From: an uncultured Paludibacter sp.
GTDB taxonomy: Bacteria; Bacteroidota; Bacteroidia; Bacteroidales; Paludibacteraceae
Reading direction: 5' to 3'
DNA length: 64,000 nt
Assembly: GCA_937927845.1 (NCBI GenBank)
Contig: CALFXE010000273.1
Location: 1 to 64,000 of the forward strand
This document shows positions 8,481 to 17,919 of the stretch, piece after piece. Each line of letters starts with the position of its first letter. Position 1 is the stretch's first letter. The notes beneath the pieces were generated by a model. The model ran no database searches. It was not told the origin of the DNA and saw only the letters and a program-made list of their open reading frames with translations. A program made the translations under genes and the position numbers.

Positions 8481-8933
8481 TTATTCCAGCATAAAACGAA
8501 GCTGATCTTCGATGAGGTCATTTTCTGGTTGTACTCTCCCTAAAGATGCCTCGGCATATTTATCTACAATGGCAGGATCTGTAATTTGTTTGCCATCCAC
8601 CCAGACATAGTTTCCGTTCAGTGACGGTTGCCGATTGGGACGTATCAGTACCAGGATGACGATCAACAAGGTGGCGGCCACAGCGGCGATCATCCGTAGA
8701 TTTTTATACGACCGAACCCTGCGTCGAGTGCGGTGACCGTTTTCGCTACGTATCTCATTCAGTACGGCCAAGGCTGACGCTTCGTCGTCGATGAAACGGA
8801 ATATGGATGCGTACACCTTCAGGTCTTCGGACAGGTTGTCCTGCGCAAAGTAACGACGCAACACCTTCTCCTCTTCTGCAGAGCTGTCCCCCTCGAAATA
8901 TTTATCTAACAGGCTCCTGATATCTGTTGTCAT
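8481..8933 (-). CDS. Putative anti-sigma factor, single-pass membrane protein
   Basis: A 150-residue protein coupled to the ECF sigma gene by a 4-base overlap. The cytoplasmic N-terminus (SLLDKYFEGDSSAEEEKVLRRY) resembles the short zinc-less anti-sigma start common in Bacteroidota. One membrane helix, MIAAVAATLLIVILVLI, spans about residues 82-98. The periplasmic tail is only about 50 residues, too short for a FecR domain. Role inferred from position and layout. Confidence 0.7.
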   Translation of the reverse strand: MTTDIRSLLDKYFEGDSSAEEEKVLRRYFAQDNLSEDLKVYASIFRFIDDEASALAVLNEIRSENGHRTRRRVRSYKNLRMIAAVAATLLIVILVLIRPNRQPSLNGNYVWVDGKQITDPAIVDKYAEASLGRVQPENDLIEDQLRFMLE

Positions 8934-9451
8934 TCTGCTGATTCTTTAGTTTGGTAATACATTAGATACAATTCGCGTATCCGTTTGCGCGCCCGTGAAA
9001 GGTTGTTGCGAACGGCTTCGGCCGCCATACCTGTAATTTCCGTAATTTCATCCGTCTCATATCCTTCGATGTCCTTCATTTGTAAAATGCGCTGTTGTAA
9101 TGGCGGTAGCATTTCAATTATTTTACGAATGGCATCACGTTCTTCTTTTTCTTCGAGCAGCGAATCGGGCAGTTGCTCTCCCGTTTCTTTGCCGGCCAAT
9201 TCCAGTTCGTCGGAGAATGCCTTCCGACTCCGGATTTTGTCAATACTCAGGTTCTTGACCATTGTCGTGCTGTATGCTTTCATATTTTCGTATTGATCGA
9301 TCCGGTCACGGAAATGCCAGATCTTCAAGCATACATCCTGCACCACATCCTCCGCATCCTGGGTATTTCCTGTAATGCGGCGGGCAACTGCGAGTAACGA
9401 AGGACGCAGTGCGACGACTATTTTCTTGTATTCAACAATGTCCATACTCAA
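8930..9451 (-). CDS. ECF-family RNA polymerase sigma factor
   Basis: A 173-residue sigma-70 group IV factor. Region 2 is seen in ARRITGNTQDAEDVVQDVCL and the following IWHFRDRIDQYENMKAY; region 4 in LPPLQQRILQMKDIEGYET then the helix-turn-helix ending NNLSRARKRIRELY. It leads a three-gene operon with a putative anti-sigma factor and an exported protein, a common Bacteroidota layout. Confidence 0.95.
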   Translation of the reverse strand: MSMDIVEYKKIVVALRPSLLAVARRITGNTQDAEDVVQDVCLKIWHFRDRIDQYENMKAYSTTMVKNLSIDKIRSRKAFSDELELAGKETGEQLPDSLLEEKEERDAIRKIIEMLPPLQQRILQMKDIEGYETDEITEITGMAAEAVRNNLSRARKRIRELYLMYYQTKESAE

Positions 9452-9613
9452 TTAATTTGACGAAGAAAGCTATCAAAACGTATCATGGAAAAGTGATTTT
9501 TTTGAAATTAATTGCAACCAAAATGAGTTGATAACTATCTGAAGAGATAAATCGTTATTGGAAGATGAGAGAAAATATGACGACTCGATGATGCAAAACT
9601 TGATCATTCGTTG

Positions 9614-9621
9614 TATTTTTG
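9614..9621 (+). promoter_or_regulatory. -7 promoter element of the DUF4924 gene
   Basis: TATTTTTG followed by C matches TAnnTTTGC. With transcription starting near 9628, an ATG at 9558 could not be used, which supports the start at 9636 for the next gene. Confidence 0.6.
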
Positions 9622-9635
9622 CACAAAATTACGTT

Positions 9636-10196
9636 ATGTTGATAGCCCGGCAAAAGAAACAAGAGAATATTGCGGAATATCTGTTGTATATGTGGCAACT
9701 GGAAGATATTTTGCGCTCGTATGAGTTGGACATCGACAAGGTACAGCAGTCGCTGGTCGATCCGGTGTATCATACGGAAGAAGAAAGGAAAGAGGCCCGA
9801 GACTGGTATGAAGGGCTAATCCTGATGATGAAATCGGAGGGTGTACAAGAAAAAGGACATCTGCAAATCAACAAGAACCTGATCATGGACCTTACTGATC
9901 TTCACCTGCGGTTATTGAAAGAGCCTAAGGAATCGGCGTATATCGGTGTCTATTATAATACCCTGCCTCATATTGTGGCTTTAAGGGCAAAGTCGGATAG
10001 TAAAGATGTTTCTGAACTGGAAACCTGCTTCACGGCTTTGTACGGGTATTGGTTGCTAAGATTGCAGAAACGGGAAATCTCCGGTGAAACCCAGGCTGCT
10101 GTCGCACAAATTACCGGCCTGCTGCGACTTCTTTCGGAGAAATATAAGGAGGTTGATGATGATCCCGATAAATTGGGACTGGTAGTGATGATTTAA
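9636..10196 (+). CDS. DUF4924-family protein
   Basis: A 186-residue all-helical protein starting MLIARQKKQENIAEYLLYMW, the typical family start; an upstream in-frame ATG at 9558 lies before the promoter. Conserved-looking parts are YMWQLEDILRSYELDID and the middle EKGHLQINKNLIMDLTDLH. No catalytic motif is visible and the function is unknown. The last codons lie in a 37-bp tandem duplication (10159-10232), so the C-terminus was recently altered or extended. Confidence 0.8.
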   Translation: MLIARQKKQENIAEYLLYMWQLEDILRSYELDIDKVQQSLVDPVYHTEEERKEARDWYEGLILMMKSEGVQEKGHLQINKNLIMDLTDLHLRLLKEPKESAYIGVYYNTLPHIVALRAKSDSKDVSELETCFTALYGYWLLRLQKREISGETQAAVAQITGLLRLLSEKYKEVDDDPDKLGLVVMI

Positions 10197-10232
10197 TGAT
10201 CCCGATGAATCGGGACGAGTAGTGATGATTAA
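10159..10232. repeat. 37-bp tandem duplication across a stop codon
   Basis: Two copies with period 37 (10159-10195 and 10196-10232), differing at a handful of positions. Both contain ATGATCCCGAT and GTAGTGATGATT. The second copy holds a TCCCGAT/ATCGGGA dyad. Confidence 0.85.
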
Positions 10233-10296
10233 TGTGCCAATGAGACTAATAAAAAATTGGTAATTAGTCATTGGTAATTAGTAATTAAAAAAAAGC

Positions 10297-11265
10297 ATGC
10301 CCATATTTACAGGAGTGACCAAACATTTGGGGGGGATTGACAAGGATACCCCTAAACAGCAATTTTTTTACGGACTGGTACAGAAAAATGTACTGGTAAC
10401 CGGTGCAAATGGCCAGTTGGGGAATGAGTTGAAGAACCTGACAGCCCGTTCGAACCTGCCGTTTCAATTCTTTTTCACAGATAGCGATACGCTGGATGTG
10501 ACCGACAGGGATCAAGTGACCGGTTTTGTCAGGGATTATCACATCCTCTATATTATCAACTGCGCTGCCTATACAGCTGTGGATAAGGCCGAAACAGATG
10601 TGGAGACAGCTTATGCCGTCAATGAAAAGGCGGTAGAGAATATAGCGATCGTAGCAAGGCAGGAGGGAGTAAAAGTAATTCATATATCGACTGATTTCGT
10701 ATTTGACGGCCAGTCAGAAATTCCTTATACCGAGGAGATGAAACCACATCCGCTTTCTGTTTACGGCCAGTCGAAACTGAAAGGTGAGGAAGCCCTGCAA
10801 GCGGCCGGTGGAGAATGGCTCATCATACGTACTTCATGGTTGTATTCGGAATATGGCAACAATTTTGTGAAGACGATGATTCGGCTGATGAATGAACGTG
10901 ATAGATTGACTATCGTGGATGATCAGCGGGGAGCACCCACCTATGCGGCTGATCTGGCGGAGATGATCGTTCATATCCTGCAATATACGGAAGAGACAGA
11001 ATGGAAAACAGGTATTTATCATTTTTCGAACAAGGGGGAAACTACCTGGTTCGGTTTCGCAGAAGAGATTAAAAGACAGGCGGGCATCGATCGGTGTGAA
11101 CTGGCACCCGTCAAGACGGAGGAATATGGCGCACCTGCTGCCCGCCCGGCATATAGCGTGATGAACCTATCGAAAATATGTGCAGCTTTTCATGTGGAGA
11201 TCCCGGATTGGAAAGAGGCGCTGAAACGATGTGTTGATTTGATATATGCTTCGCATGATAAATGA
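10297..11265 (+). CDS. rfbD: dTDP-4-dehydrorhamnose reductase
   Basis: Reduces dTDP-4-dehydrorhamnose to dTDP-L-rhamnose with NAD(P)H, the last step of dTDP-rhamnose synthesis in the cytoplasm. The Rossmann glycine motif VTGANGQLGNEL lies near residue 34, and the SDR catalytic YGQSK near residue 151. The C-terminal part YHFSNKGETTWFGFAEEI is typical of RmlD. The only ATG in frame gives about 28 extra residues (MPIFTGVTKHLGG...) before the usual start; they do not look like a domain, so an unusual start codon nearer 10378 is possible. prfC follows at 30 bases. Confidence 0.88.
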   Translation: MPIFTGVTKHLGGIDKDTPKQQFFYGLVQKNVLVTGANGQLGNELKNLTARSNLPFQFFFTDSDTLDVTDRDQVTGFVRDYHILYIINCAAYTAVDKAETDVETAYAVNEKAVENIAIVARQEGVKVIHISTDFVFDGQSEIPYTEEMKPHPLSVYGQSKLKGEEALQAAGGEWLIIRTSWLYSEYGNNFVKTMIRLMNERDRLTIVDDQRGAPTYAADLAEMIVHILQYTEETEWKTGIYHFSNKGETTWFGFAEEIKRQAGIDRCELAPVKTEEYGAPAARPAYSVMNLSKICAAFHVEIPDWKEALKRCVDLIYASHDK

Positions 11266-11295
11266 TAGTATGCTTTGCATGATATAAGAAAAAGA

Positions 11296-12870
11296 ATGAC
11301 ATTAAAAGAAGAGATACAACGCCGGCGCACGTTCGCCGTGATCAGTCACCCCGACGCGGGAAAAACCACATTGACGGAAAAATTGCTGCTTTTTGGAGGA
11401 GCCATTCATGTGGCAGGAGCAGTGAAATCGAATAAAATAAAAAAGACGGCCACATCCGACTGGATGGAGATCGAGAAACAACGCGGTATTTCTGTTGCCA
11501 CTTCGGTGATGGGATTTGAATATAGTCATCACAAGATTAATATTCTGGATACCCCGGGCCACCAGGATTTTGCGGAAGACACTTACCGGACACTTACGGC
11601 AGTGGATAGTGTAATCGTGGTGGTGGATGTCGCAAAAGGGGTAGAAGCCCAGACGCGTAAATTGATGGAAGTTTGTCGTATGCGGCATACACCGGTAATG
11701 ATCTTTGTCAATAAACTCGACCGGGAAGGAAGGGATCCGTTCGATATCCTTGATGAACTGGAGGAAGAACTGAAAGTCAGTGTTCGGCCGTTGAGTTGGC
11801 CTATTGATATGGGAGAACGCTTTAGAGGGGTATATAACCTGTACAGGAACAGCCTGGATCTTTATCAGCCCAGTAAACAAATGGTGACGGAATCATTGCG
11901 GTTCGATATCCAATCGCCGGAACTGGAAAAGCATATCGGTGAGCGCTTGTCGAAGAAGTTGAGGGATGATGTGGAACTCATTACCGAGGTCTATCCGGCA
12001 TTCGACCGGGATGAATACCTTGCCGGAAAACTGGCGCCTGTCTTCTTCGGTTCCGCATTGAATAATTTTGGTGTGAAAGAACTGTTGGATTGTTTTGTGG
12101 ATGTTGCCCCCTCACCCCGTAAAGTACAGGCCGAAGAACGTGTAGTGGATTCGTATGAAGAGAGTTTTTCCGGCTTTGTGTTCAAGATACACGCCAATAT
12201 GGATCCGAACCATCGTTCATGCATCGCCTTTGTGAAAGTATGCTCGGGAAAATTTGAACGGAATGTAAACTATAAGCATGTCCGTTTTAACCGGATGATG
12301 AAATTCTCGTCGCCTACCGCTTTTATGGCGCAGAAGAAAGAAATCATGGATGAGGCGTATGCCGGTGATATAGTGGGGTTGCCCGATAACGGCAACTTCA
12401 AGATCGGTGATACGCTTACAGCGGGCGAAGAACTGCATTTCAAAGGATTGCCGAGTTTCTCTCCCGAGATGTTCAAATACATAGAGAATGCCGATCCGAT
12501 GAAATCGAAACAACTCCAGAAAGGGATTGAACAACTGATGGATGAAGGAGTCGCACAACTTTTTACCAACCAGTTTAACGGACGGAAAATTATTGGAACA
12601 GTGGGACAGCTTCAGTTCGAAGTGATACAGTATCGCTTGCTCCACGAATACGGGGCACAATGCCGCTGGGAACCTATCAGTTTATATAAGGCCTGCTGGA
12701 TTGAGAGCGATGATGCCGCGCAACTGGCGGATTTCAAGAAACGGAAATACCAGTATATGGCGCACGACAAAGAGGGTAGGGATGTCTTCCTGGCTGAATC
12801 GAACTATATCTTAATGATGGCGCAACAAGATTTTCAACATATCCGTTTTCATTTCAGCTCCGAATATTAA
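11296..12870 (+). CDS. prfC: Peptide chain release factor 3
   Basis: Translational GTPase that releases RF1/RF2 from the ribosome after termination. 524 residues when started at MTLKEEIQRRRTFAVISHPD. G1 is HPDAGKTT, G3 DTPGHQD, and G4 NKLD. EF-G-like domains II and III follow, ending with FHFSSEY. An earlier in-frame ATG at 11275 adds seven residues. Its stop overlaps that of the convergent mscS gene. It probably shares a transcript with rfbD. Confidence 0.95.
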   Translation: MTLKEEIQRRRTFAVISHPDAGKTTLTEKLLLFGGAIHVAGAVKSNKIKKTATSDWMEIEKQRGISVATSVMGFEYSHHKINILDTPGHQDFAEDTYRTLTAVDSVIVVVDVAKGVEAQTRKLMEVCRMRHTPVMIFVNKLDREGRDPFDILDELEEELKVSVRPLSWPIDMGERFRGVYNLYRNSLDLYQPSKQMVTESLRFDIQSPELEKHIGERLSKKLRDDVELITEVYPAFDRDEYLAGKLAPVFFGSALNNFGVKELLDCFVDVAPSPRKVQAEERVVDSYEESFSGFVFKIHANMDPNHRSCIAFVKVCSGKFERNVNYKHVRFNRMMKFSSPTAFMAQKKEIMDEAYAGDIVGLPDNGNFKIGDTLTAGEELHFKGLPSFSPEMFKYIENADPMKSKQLQKGIEQLMDEGVAQLFTNQFNGRKIIGTVGQLQFEVIQYRLLHEYGAQCRWEPISLYKACWIESDDAAQLADFKKRKYQYMAHDKEGRDVFLAESNYILMMAQQDFQHIRFHFSSEY

Positions 12871-13787
12871 GATTCTTCCAGCGGTTTTTCCAGAGTGACC
12901 GACATACGTTGTGTGGAGCTGATCATGCCCCTCTCATAGAGTTGTTTGTAAACGGCTTCACTCAAATCGTGATTCACCTCTCCCTCGTCCCCTTTCTTTG
13001 TCCATACCCGGAAAACAAATTCGAGGGTAGTGGGATTGATCTTCGACATCCTTGCAAAAGGTGCCGGTTGTTTCAATACCTTGGGATGCTTTGCTGCAGC
13101 TTGTAGCAACAACTCTTTTACCTCTTCCACGTTACAGCCATAATCTACGTTGACGATAATCTCGGTGCGAAGTAGACCGTTAAGGCTGTTATTATTGATG
13201 ATACTGCCGGTCGACAGTGGTCCGTTGGGTATATAAATTGTCTTGTTATCACCGGTCCTTAAGACAGTATGCATAATGCCGATCTGCTCCACGGTTCCTT
13301 CCAGATTCTGCGCCTTGATGGTGTCGCCGCTCCTGAAAGGTTTGCTCAACAGGATCATCACACCGCCGGCAAAATTGGCGAGGTTGTCCTTCATGGCAAG
13401 GCCTATTGCCAATCCCACTGTACCGATTATAGCGGCAATGGACACGGTTTTTACCCCCACGGAATTGATGATAATCATGAATAACACAATAAAAAGGAAC
13501 GTCTGCAGTACGCTGCTGATAAAACCCTTCAGCGTATTGTCGAGCGAACTCTTTCGCATGACCTTTGCCACGAAATTATCAATCTTCGTAATCAAGAAAC
13601 GGCCAATGATAAACAGTACAATGGCTATTAATATGTTTACTATCAAGTCGATCCCCCAGGCGAGGAAACTATCCAGGATATCATTGTATTTACCCTCTTT
13701 GATCAGCTGACCGAAAGAAGGATCATCAATAGATCGTGGTACGAAAATGCTGTCGGAAGGAGTCGATATTTGAAGCAATGTCATCAT
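12867..13787 (-). CDS. MscS-family mechanosensitive channel
   Basis: Small-conductance mechanosensitive channel releasing solutes under hypo-osmotic stress. Three membrane helices: about residues 33-55, 72-98 and a pore helix from VGLAIGLAMKDNLANFAGG to GVMILLSKPFRSGD. The beta domain includes the GTVEQIGIMHTVLRT motif. Started at 13787 (MMTLLQIS) because the -7 element at 13814-13821 puts transcription start near 13806, just after the longer ATG at 13811. A start three bases further in is equally possible. Overlaps prfC by 4 bases, tail to tail. Confidence 0.9.
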   Translation of the reverse strand: MMTLLQISTPSDSIFVPRSIDDPSFGQLIKEGKYNDILDSFLAWGIDLIVNILIAIVLFIIGRFLITKIDNFVAKVMRKSSLDNTLKGFISSVLQTFLFIVLFMIIINSVGVKTVSIAAIIGTVGLAIGLAMKDNLANFAGGVMILLSKPFRSGDTIKAQNLEGTVEQIGIMHTVLRTGDNKTIYIPNGPLSTGSIINNNSLNGLLRTEIIVNVDYGCNVEEVKELLLQAAAKHPKVLKQPAPFARMSKINPTTLEFVFRVWTKKGDEGEVNHDLSEAVYKQLYERGMISSTQRMSVTLEKPLEES

Positions 13788-13813
13788 TTTGGTTTTTATA
13801 CAGTGTAACATCG

Positions 13814-13821
13814 CAAAAGTA
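13814..13821 (-). promoter_or_regulatory. -7 promoter element of the MscS gene
   Basis: TACTTTTG followed by C on the minus strand matches TAnnTTTGC. Its position decides the start of the channel gene. Confidence 0.6.
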
Positions 13822-13833
13822 CAAAAAAACAGT

Positions 13834-13841
13834 TATTTTTG
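13834..13841 (+). promoter_or_regulatory. -7 promoter element of the TPR gene
   Basis: TATTTTTG matches TAnnTTTG. Transcription would begin near 13849, so translation should start at 13867 or 13876. The element lies only 12 bases from the opposing mscS element, so the two promoters overlap divergently. Confidence 0.6.
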
Positions 13842-13866
13842 TGATGGATTTTTTGTTATTATCATA

Positions 13867-14703
13867 ATGTACAGAATGAAAATTATTTTTACGGCTATAT
13901 TGTTTTTTCTTGTTTACGGGCTCTCTGCCCAGTCACTGGATTATATGGGATGGGTAGACCGTTCAGCCAACCATATAGAACAAAACCGGCTCGATAGTGC
14001 CGCTGTGGCACTGCAAAAGGCGATGGCGCTGGAGCCGGCCAATGAAAATAACCCCGTCTTGCTGCTTAACCTCGGAATATTGCAGCGTCAAATGAGGCTT
14101 TATGACGATGCCTATATTTCATTCACCGCTTCCCTGGGGAATAGTCCTTTGTCTGAGTTGGTGTTACATAACCGGGCTTCCCTTTTGTGCGAGATGGAGC
14201 GTTTTGATGAAGCAATGGAGGATTATAACACCCTTATCCGCAATTATCCGGAGGATGTAGAAGCTTATTACCGGAGAGGATTGCTTTTTCTTGAAAAGAA
14301 TGAGAGATCCAAAGCCGAGGCCGATTTTAAAACTTCGGACACGATAGATCCGGATAATAGGTACACGAAACTGAGCAAGGCGCTGCTTTATAAGTTGGAT
14401 GATAATTGGGAGGCTGCCGAGAAGGTTTATACCGGACTGATACAATCTTCTTCGCCTGTCGATCCCAGTTTCTATATGAACCGGGCGGAATGTTATGTGA
14501 ATACTGACCAGATATTCAAGGCATCTGCCGACTTGCGGGCTGTGGAAGGGTCACAGAAAGGAAATCCTTATTTTTATATTCTCCGGGGGCGTGTCCGCCT
14601 GGGCCAATTTGACAAGATAGCTGCCCGTGCCGATTTCCGGAAAGCCAAAGATTTGGGGTATGAAGCCGATATAGTGAACGATTGGCTAAAAAAGACGGAG
14701 TAA
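13867..14703 (+). CDS. Exported tetratricopeptide-repeat protein
   Basis: A 278-residue protein with signal peptide MYRMKIIFTAILFFLVYGLSAQ; translation may also begin at the second Met (13876). At least five TPR units are visible, for example LLNLGILQRQMRLYDDAYIS, LHNRASLLCEMERFDEAMED and AYYRRGLLFLEKNERSKAEA. TPRs bind partner proteins; which ones is unknown. An upstream ATG at 13789 precedes the promoter and is rejected. Confidence 0.88.
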   Translation: MYRMKIIFTAILFFLVYGLSAQSLDYMGWVDRSANHIEQNRLDSAAVALQKAMALEPANENNPVLLLNLGILQRQMRLYDDAYISFTASLGNSPLSELVLHNRASLLCEMERFDEAMEDYNTLIRNYPEDVEAYYRRGLLFLEKNERSKAEADFKTSDTIDPDNRYTKLSKALLYKLDDNWEAAEKVYTGLIQSSSPVDPSFYMNRAECYVNTDQIFKASADLRAVEGSQKGNPYFYILRGRVRLGQFDKIAARADFRKAKDLGYEADIVNDWLKKTE

Positions 14704-14767
14704 TGGGGACCGGGAGACTGGGGGAGAGAAGTAATCAAGTGAAATAAAGAAAACCAAAACCTGTTTT

Positions 14768-15634
14768 ATGAAGTGGATCAATAGGAACGATAGCCAGGCC
14801 AACTATGAAGATCGTAGAGGTAAAGGAAGAAGGAATGCCGCCGTCGGTGGAGTAGGAGCGATTATTGTCGCCGTGATTGCTTTGCTGTTGGGCCAAAATC
14901 CTTTCCAGGCCATAGACATGGTGAGCAGTATGGCTCCGGGTGGAGACTCTGAGGTTGTAGATCCATCCAGGACGAATGAGAACGAAGACCTGAAGGTGCT
15001 CACACTTGGAGTCTTTAACAGTGCCAACGACGTATGGGCAGAGATTTTCAGGTCACAACTCAATAAGCAATATGTACCTCCTACTTTGGTTACTTTCACC
15101 GACGCAACGGTTACCGAATGTGGTGGTGCAACAGCGGCGGTGGGCCCTTTCTACTGTCCCGCCGACCAGAAAATGTATATCGATCTCAATTTTTTTCATC
15201 AATTGAAATCCGATTTCGGGGCTGAAGGTGATCTGGCCATGGCCTATGTGACAGCCCATGAGGTGGGGCATCATGTGCAGAAGTTGTTGGGTATTATTGA
15301 TCAGGTCAATCAATACCGGGGGCGGATCAGTGAAGCGGAATACAATAAGATGAATGTAAAGTTGGAATTGCAGGCCGACTTCCTGGCGGGAGTCTGGGTG
15401 TATCATGCACAGCGGATGAATATGATCCGGCTCGAACCAGGTGATCTGGAATCGGTGATCAGCGCCACTACCGCGGTAGGTGATGATACCATTCAGAAAC
15501 GTTCGAGAGGGTATACCGTTCCCGATTCTTTTACTCATGGCACTGCGGCACAACGTACTTACTGGTTCAGAAAAGGGATGCAGAGCGGCGATATCAGCCA
15601 GGGTGATACTTTTAGCGACCCCGGTTTAAAATGA
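14768..15634 (+). CDS. YpfJ-like neutral zinc metallopeptidase
   Basis: A 288-residue membrane-anchored peptidase. Residues about 24-42 are a membrane helix (GGVGAIIVAVIALLLG). The zinc motif HEVGHH lies at 164-169; the third ligand fits ELQADFLAGVW (about residues 199-209). The cysteine pair in ECGGATAAVGPFYC (about 117-130) is family-typical. The family is Zn_peptidase_2/neutral zinc metallopeptidase, with no known substrate. Follows the TPR gene by 65 bases. Confidence 0.92.
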   Translation: MKWINRNDSQANYEDRRGKGRRNAAVGGVGAIIVAVIALLLGQNPFQAIDMVSSMAPGGDSEVVDPSRTNENEDLKVLTLGVFNSANDVWAEIFRSQLNKQYVPPTLVTFTDATVTECGGATAAVGPFYCPADQKMYIDLNFFHQLKSDFGAEGDLAMAYVTAHEVGHHVQKLLGIIDQVNQYRGRISEAEYNKMNVKLELQADFLAGVWVYHAQRMNMIRLEPGDLESVISATTAVGDDTIQKRSRGYTVPDSFTHGTAAQRTYWFRKGMQSGDISQGDTFSDPGLK

Positions 15635-15706
15635 GTTGGATTTTTTTTGTTATTTTATTAATGTGATCAGATGATTATTAATCTCTTGAATTAAGTCTGT
15701 ATTATT

Positions 15707-17677
15707 ATGAATTATTTAAATACCAGTGAAGAGAAGCAGGAAAGCGGAATTTTTTCAAAAATCTATCCTGCGGGTATAATGCTTTTATTTTTTGTATTAT
15801 TTTGTCTCTTTACCTCCTGTTCGGATGAACCGGAGGTTCAGTTGTCTTCTGAGGCTCAATTTGAATCGTTTTCCTTTAGCACGACTGTCAATAAAGATTT
15901 GGAAATAGGAGTACCGGGTAAGATATCAGGATCAGATATTATTGCCACGATACCTTATGGTGTATCTCCCGATGGGTTAATCGCTACATTTACCTATTCA
16001 GGGAAATCTGTGAAAGTGGGAAATGTAGAACAGAAAAGTGATGAGACAAAAAATAATTTCAGCAGTCCCGTAGTGTATAGTGTCTTTGCAGAAGATGGGA
16101 CAAAAAAAGATTATATCGTTACTATAGTCATAGGTGAAACCCCTGATCCCGAGTTGGAATCATTTAGTTTCAGTTCCGAGTTCAATGAGGGATTAGAAAG
16201 TATTGTTACTGGTGAAATATCGGGATCGGATATCACTATCTCTATTCCTTACAGTATGTCCACCAACGCTTTGGTCGCTACATTCAAATACATTGGTAAT
16301 TCGGTAAAGATAGGAAATAAGGAACAGACCAGTAATGTTACTCCAAATGATTTCAGTGAACCTGTAGTTTACTCCATAGCCTCCGAAAATGGGAAGAAAA
16401 CTGATTATACTGTAACTGTTACAAAGAATCAGCGACGCATACCGAGGGTCTATATCAATACAGCAGGAGGAGTTCCTATCCTTGATAAAGAAAATTACGT
16501 GACTTCTACGGTCCGAGTGGAAGATCTTGATAGTTATTATACCGACGGAGTGAAATTTACTTCCGGTGCAGGAGTAAGAGGACGTGGCAACTCTACCTGG
16601 GGAATGGATAAAAAACCCTATCGCATAAAATTGGACAATAAGGCCTCTTTATTGGGCATGAGTAACGATAAAGACTGGGCATTGCTTGCCAATCATACGG
16701 ATAAAACATTGTTGAGAAATATCACTGCTTTTGAGATATCAAAGATTGCAGGAATGAGTTGGACACCTACATCCTATAGTGTTGATTTTTACCTGAATGA
16801 TGAATACAAGGGAGTGTATGCATTGACCGAACATGTAAAGGTGGCAAAAGAAAGGCTTGATATGGAATTAGTGAAATCAGCTGATAATTCAGGGGAAGCT
16901 TTGACTGGTGGTTATTTTATGGAACTGGACTTTCATTTTGATGAACCCTATAAATTCAAGACAAATAGAGTTTATCCGAAGATGAATGAAGGGTTGCCAA
17001 TCATGTTTAAAGATCCCGATGAACCGACAGATCCTCAATTTAATTATGTTAGGGATTATTTCAATACAGCAGAGGAGGTCTTATACGGCGATAATTTCAT
17101 TGACCCCGAAGAGGGTTATCGCAAATATATTGATGTGGAATCGTTTATTAATTACTATATTGTACAGGAATTAGCTAAAAACGTAGATGGCAATATGCGT
17201 GGCAGTTGTTATTTGGCTATTCGTCGTAACGGAAAGATCGAACAGCCCTTAGTCTGGGATTTTGATATTGCTTTTGGTAATGCCGACCATATCACATGGG
17301 AACAAGGTGCTTCTTCCCGGGAATGGGACGGCTGGTTTATTAATAGCTATAGTGCTAATGATAATACTTATACTCCTTGGTTCGATCGTTTCTTTGAAGA
17401 TCCCCATTTTGTTTCTGAGTTGAAAAAAAGATGGAACGAGTTGAAACCGCAATTGGACGGTATTCCCGATTTTATCAGGGAACATGCTGCTGCGTTACAG
17501 GACTCCCAAGCCAGGAATTTCGGAATGAAAGCTAACGGTGGTGCAGGGTGGAGTATTACAAAACCTGAATGGAACACATCAATAGTCAGGGGATCCTATA
17601 AGGCGGAGGTTGATTATCTGGTAGATTTCGTGGAAAAACGTCTCCAATGGCTGGACACAAATATAAACAAACTATAG
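15707..17677 (+). CDS. CotH-kinase lipoprotein with two DUF5018-like repeats
   Basis: A 656-residue surface lipoprotein: hydrophobic segment then lipobox-like LFTSCSDEP near residue 39. Two homologous beta domains follow (FESFSFSTTVNKDLE... and LESFSFSSEFNEGLE...), each about 95 residues and ending in KDYIVTIV or TDYTVTVT. Residues from about 265 are the CotH kinase domain: RGRGNSTWGMDKKPYRIKL, KDWALLANHTDKTLLRN, and metal-binding LVWDFDIAFGNADH near residue 515. CotH-type kinases phosphorylate proteins; in Bacteroidota the substrate is unknown. Stands alone. Confidence 0.9.
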   Translation: MNYLNTSEEKQESGIFSKIYPAGIMLLFFVLFCLFTSCSDEPEVQLSSEAQFESFSFSTTVNKDLEIGVPGKISGSDIIATIPYGVSPDGLIATFTYSGKSVKVGNVEQKSDETKNNFSSPVVYSVFAEDGTKKDYIVTIVIGETPDPELESFSFSSEFNEGLESIVTGEISGSDITISIPYSMSTNALVATFKYIGNSVKIGNKEQTSNVTPNDFSEPVVYSIASENGKKTDYTVTVTKNQRRIPRVYINTAGGVPILDKENYVTSTVRVEDLDSYYTDGVKFTSGAGVRGRGNSTWGMDKKPYRIKLDNKASLLGMSNDKDWALLANHTDKTLLRNITAFEISKIAGMSWTPTSYSVDFYLNDEYKGVYALTEHVKVAKERLDMELVKSADNSGEALTGGYFMELDFHFDEPYKFKTNRVYPKMNEGLPIMFKDPDEPTDPQFNYVRDYFNTAEEVLYGDNFIDPEEGYRKYIDVESFINYYIVQELAKNVDGNMRGSCYLAIRRNGKIEQPLVWDFDIAFGNADHITWEQGASSREWDGWFINSYSANDNTYTPWFDRFFEDPHFVSELKKRWNELKPQLDGIPDFIREHAAALQDSQARNFGMKANGGAGWSITKPEWNTSIVRGSYKAEVDYLVDFVEKRLQWLDTNINKL

Positions 17678-17788
17678 GAGTTATGAGTTATAAGTAAAGG
17701 GTGGAGAGTGAAATAGTCTGTCAATTGCTGAAGATGGATATACCCCAAAAGAGGGATATTTCACCTGAAAAATAGCTATTTATTGCGA

Positions 17789-17819
17789 TTGCGGACACAC
17801 TCCCGATTCTGTAACTTTG
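17789..17819 (+). promoter_or_regulatory. Promoter of the DUF438/PAS gene
   Basis: TTG at 17789-17791, a 20-base spacer and TAACTTTG at 17812-17819 give a good sigma-ABfr match. Predicted transcription start is near 17827. Confidence 0.6.
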
Positions 17820-17919
17820 TGACAGAAGTACAATCCGGATGATGCTCAAGAGTACTTTTTGTATCATCCAATTATCACAGCGTAAAATAGAAGTCTTCTT
17901 CTACAAAAAATGTTTTATT

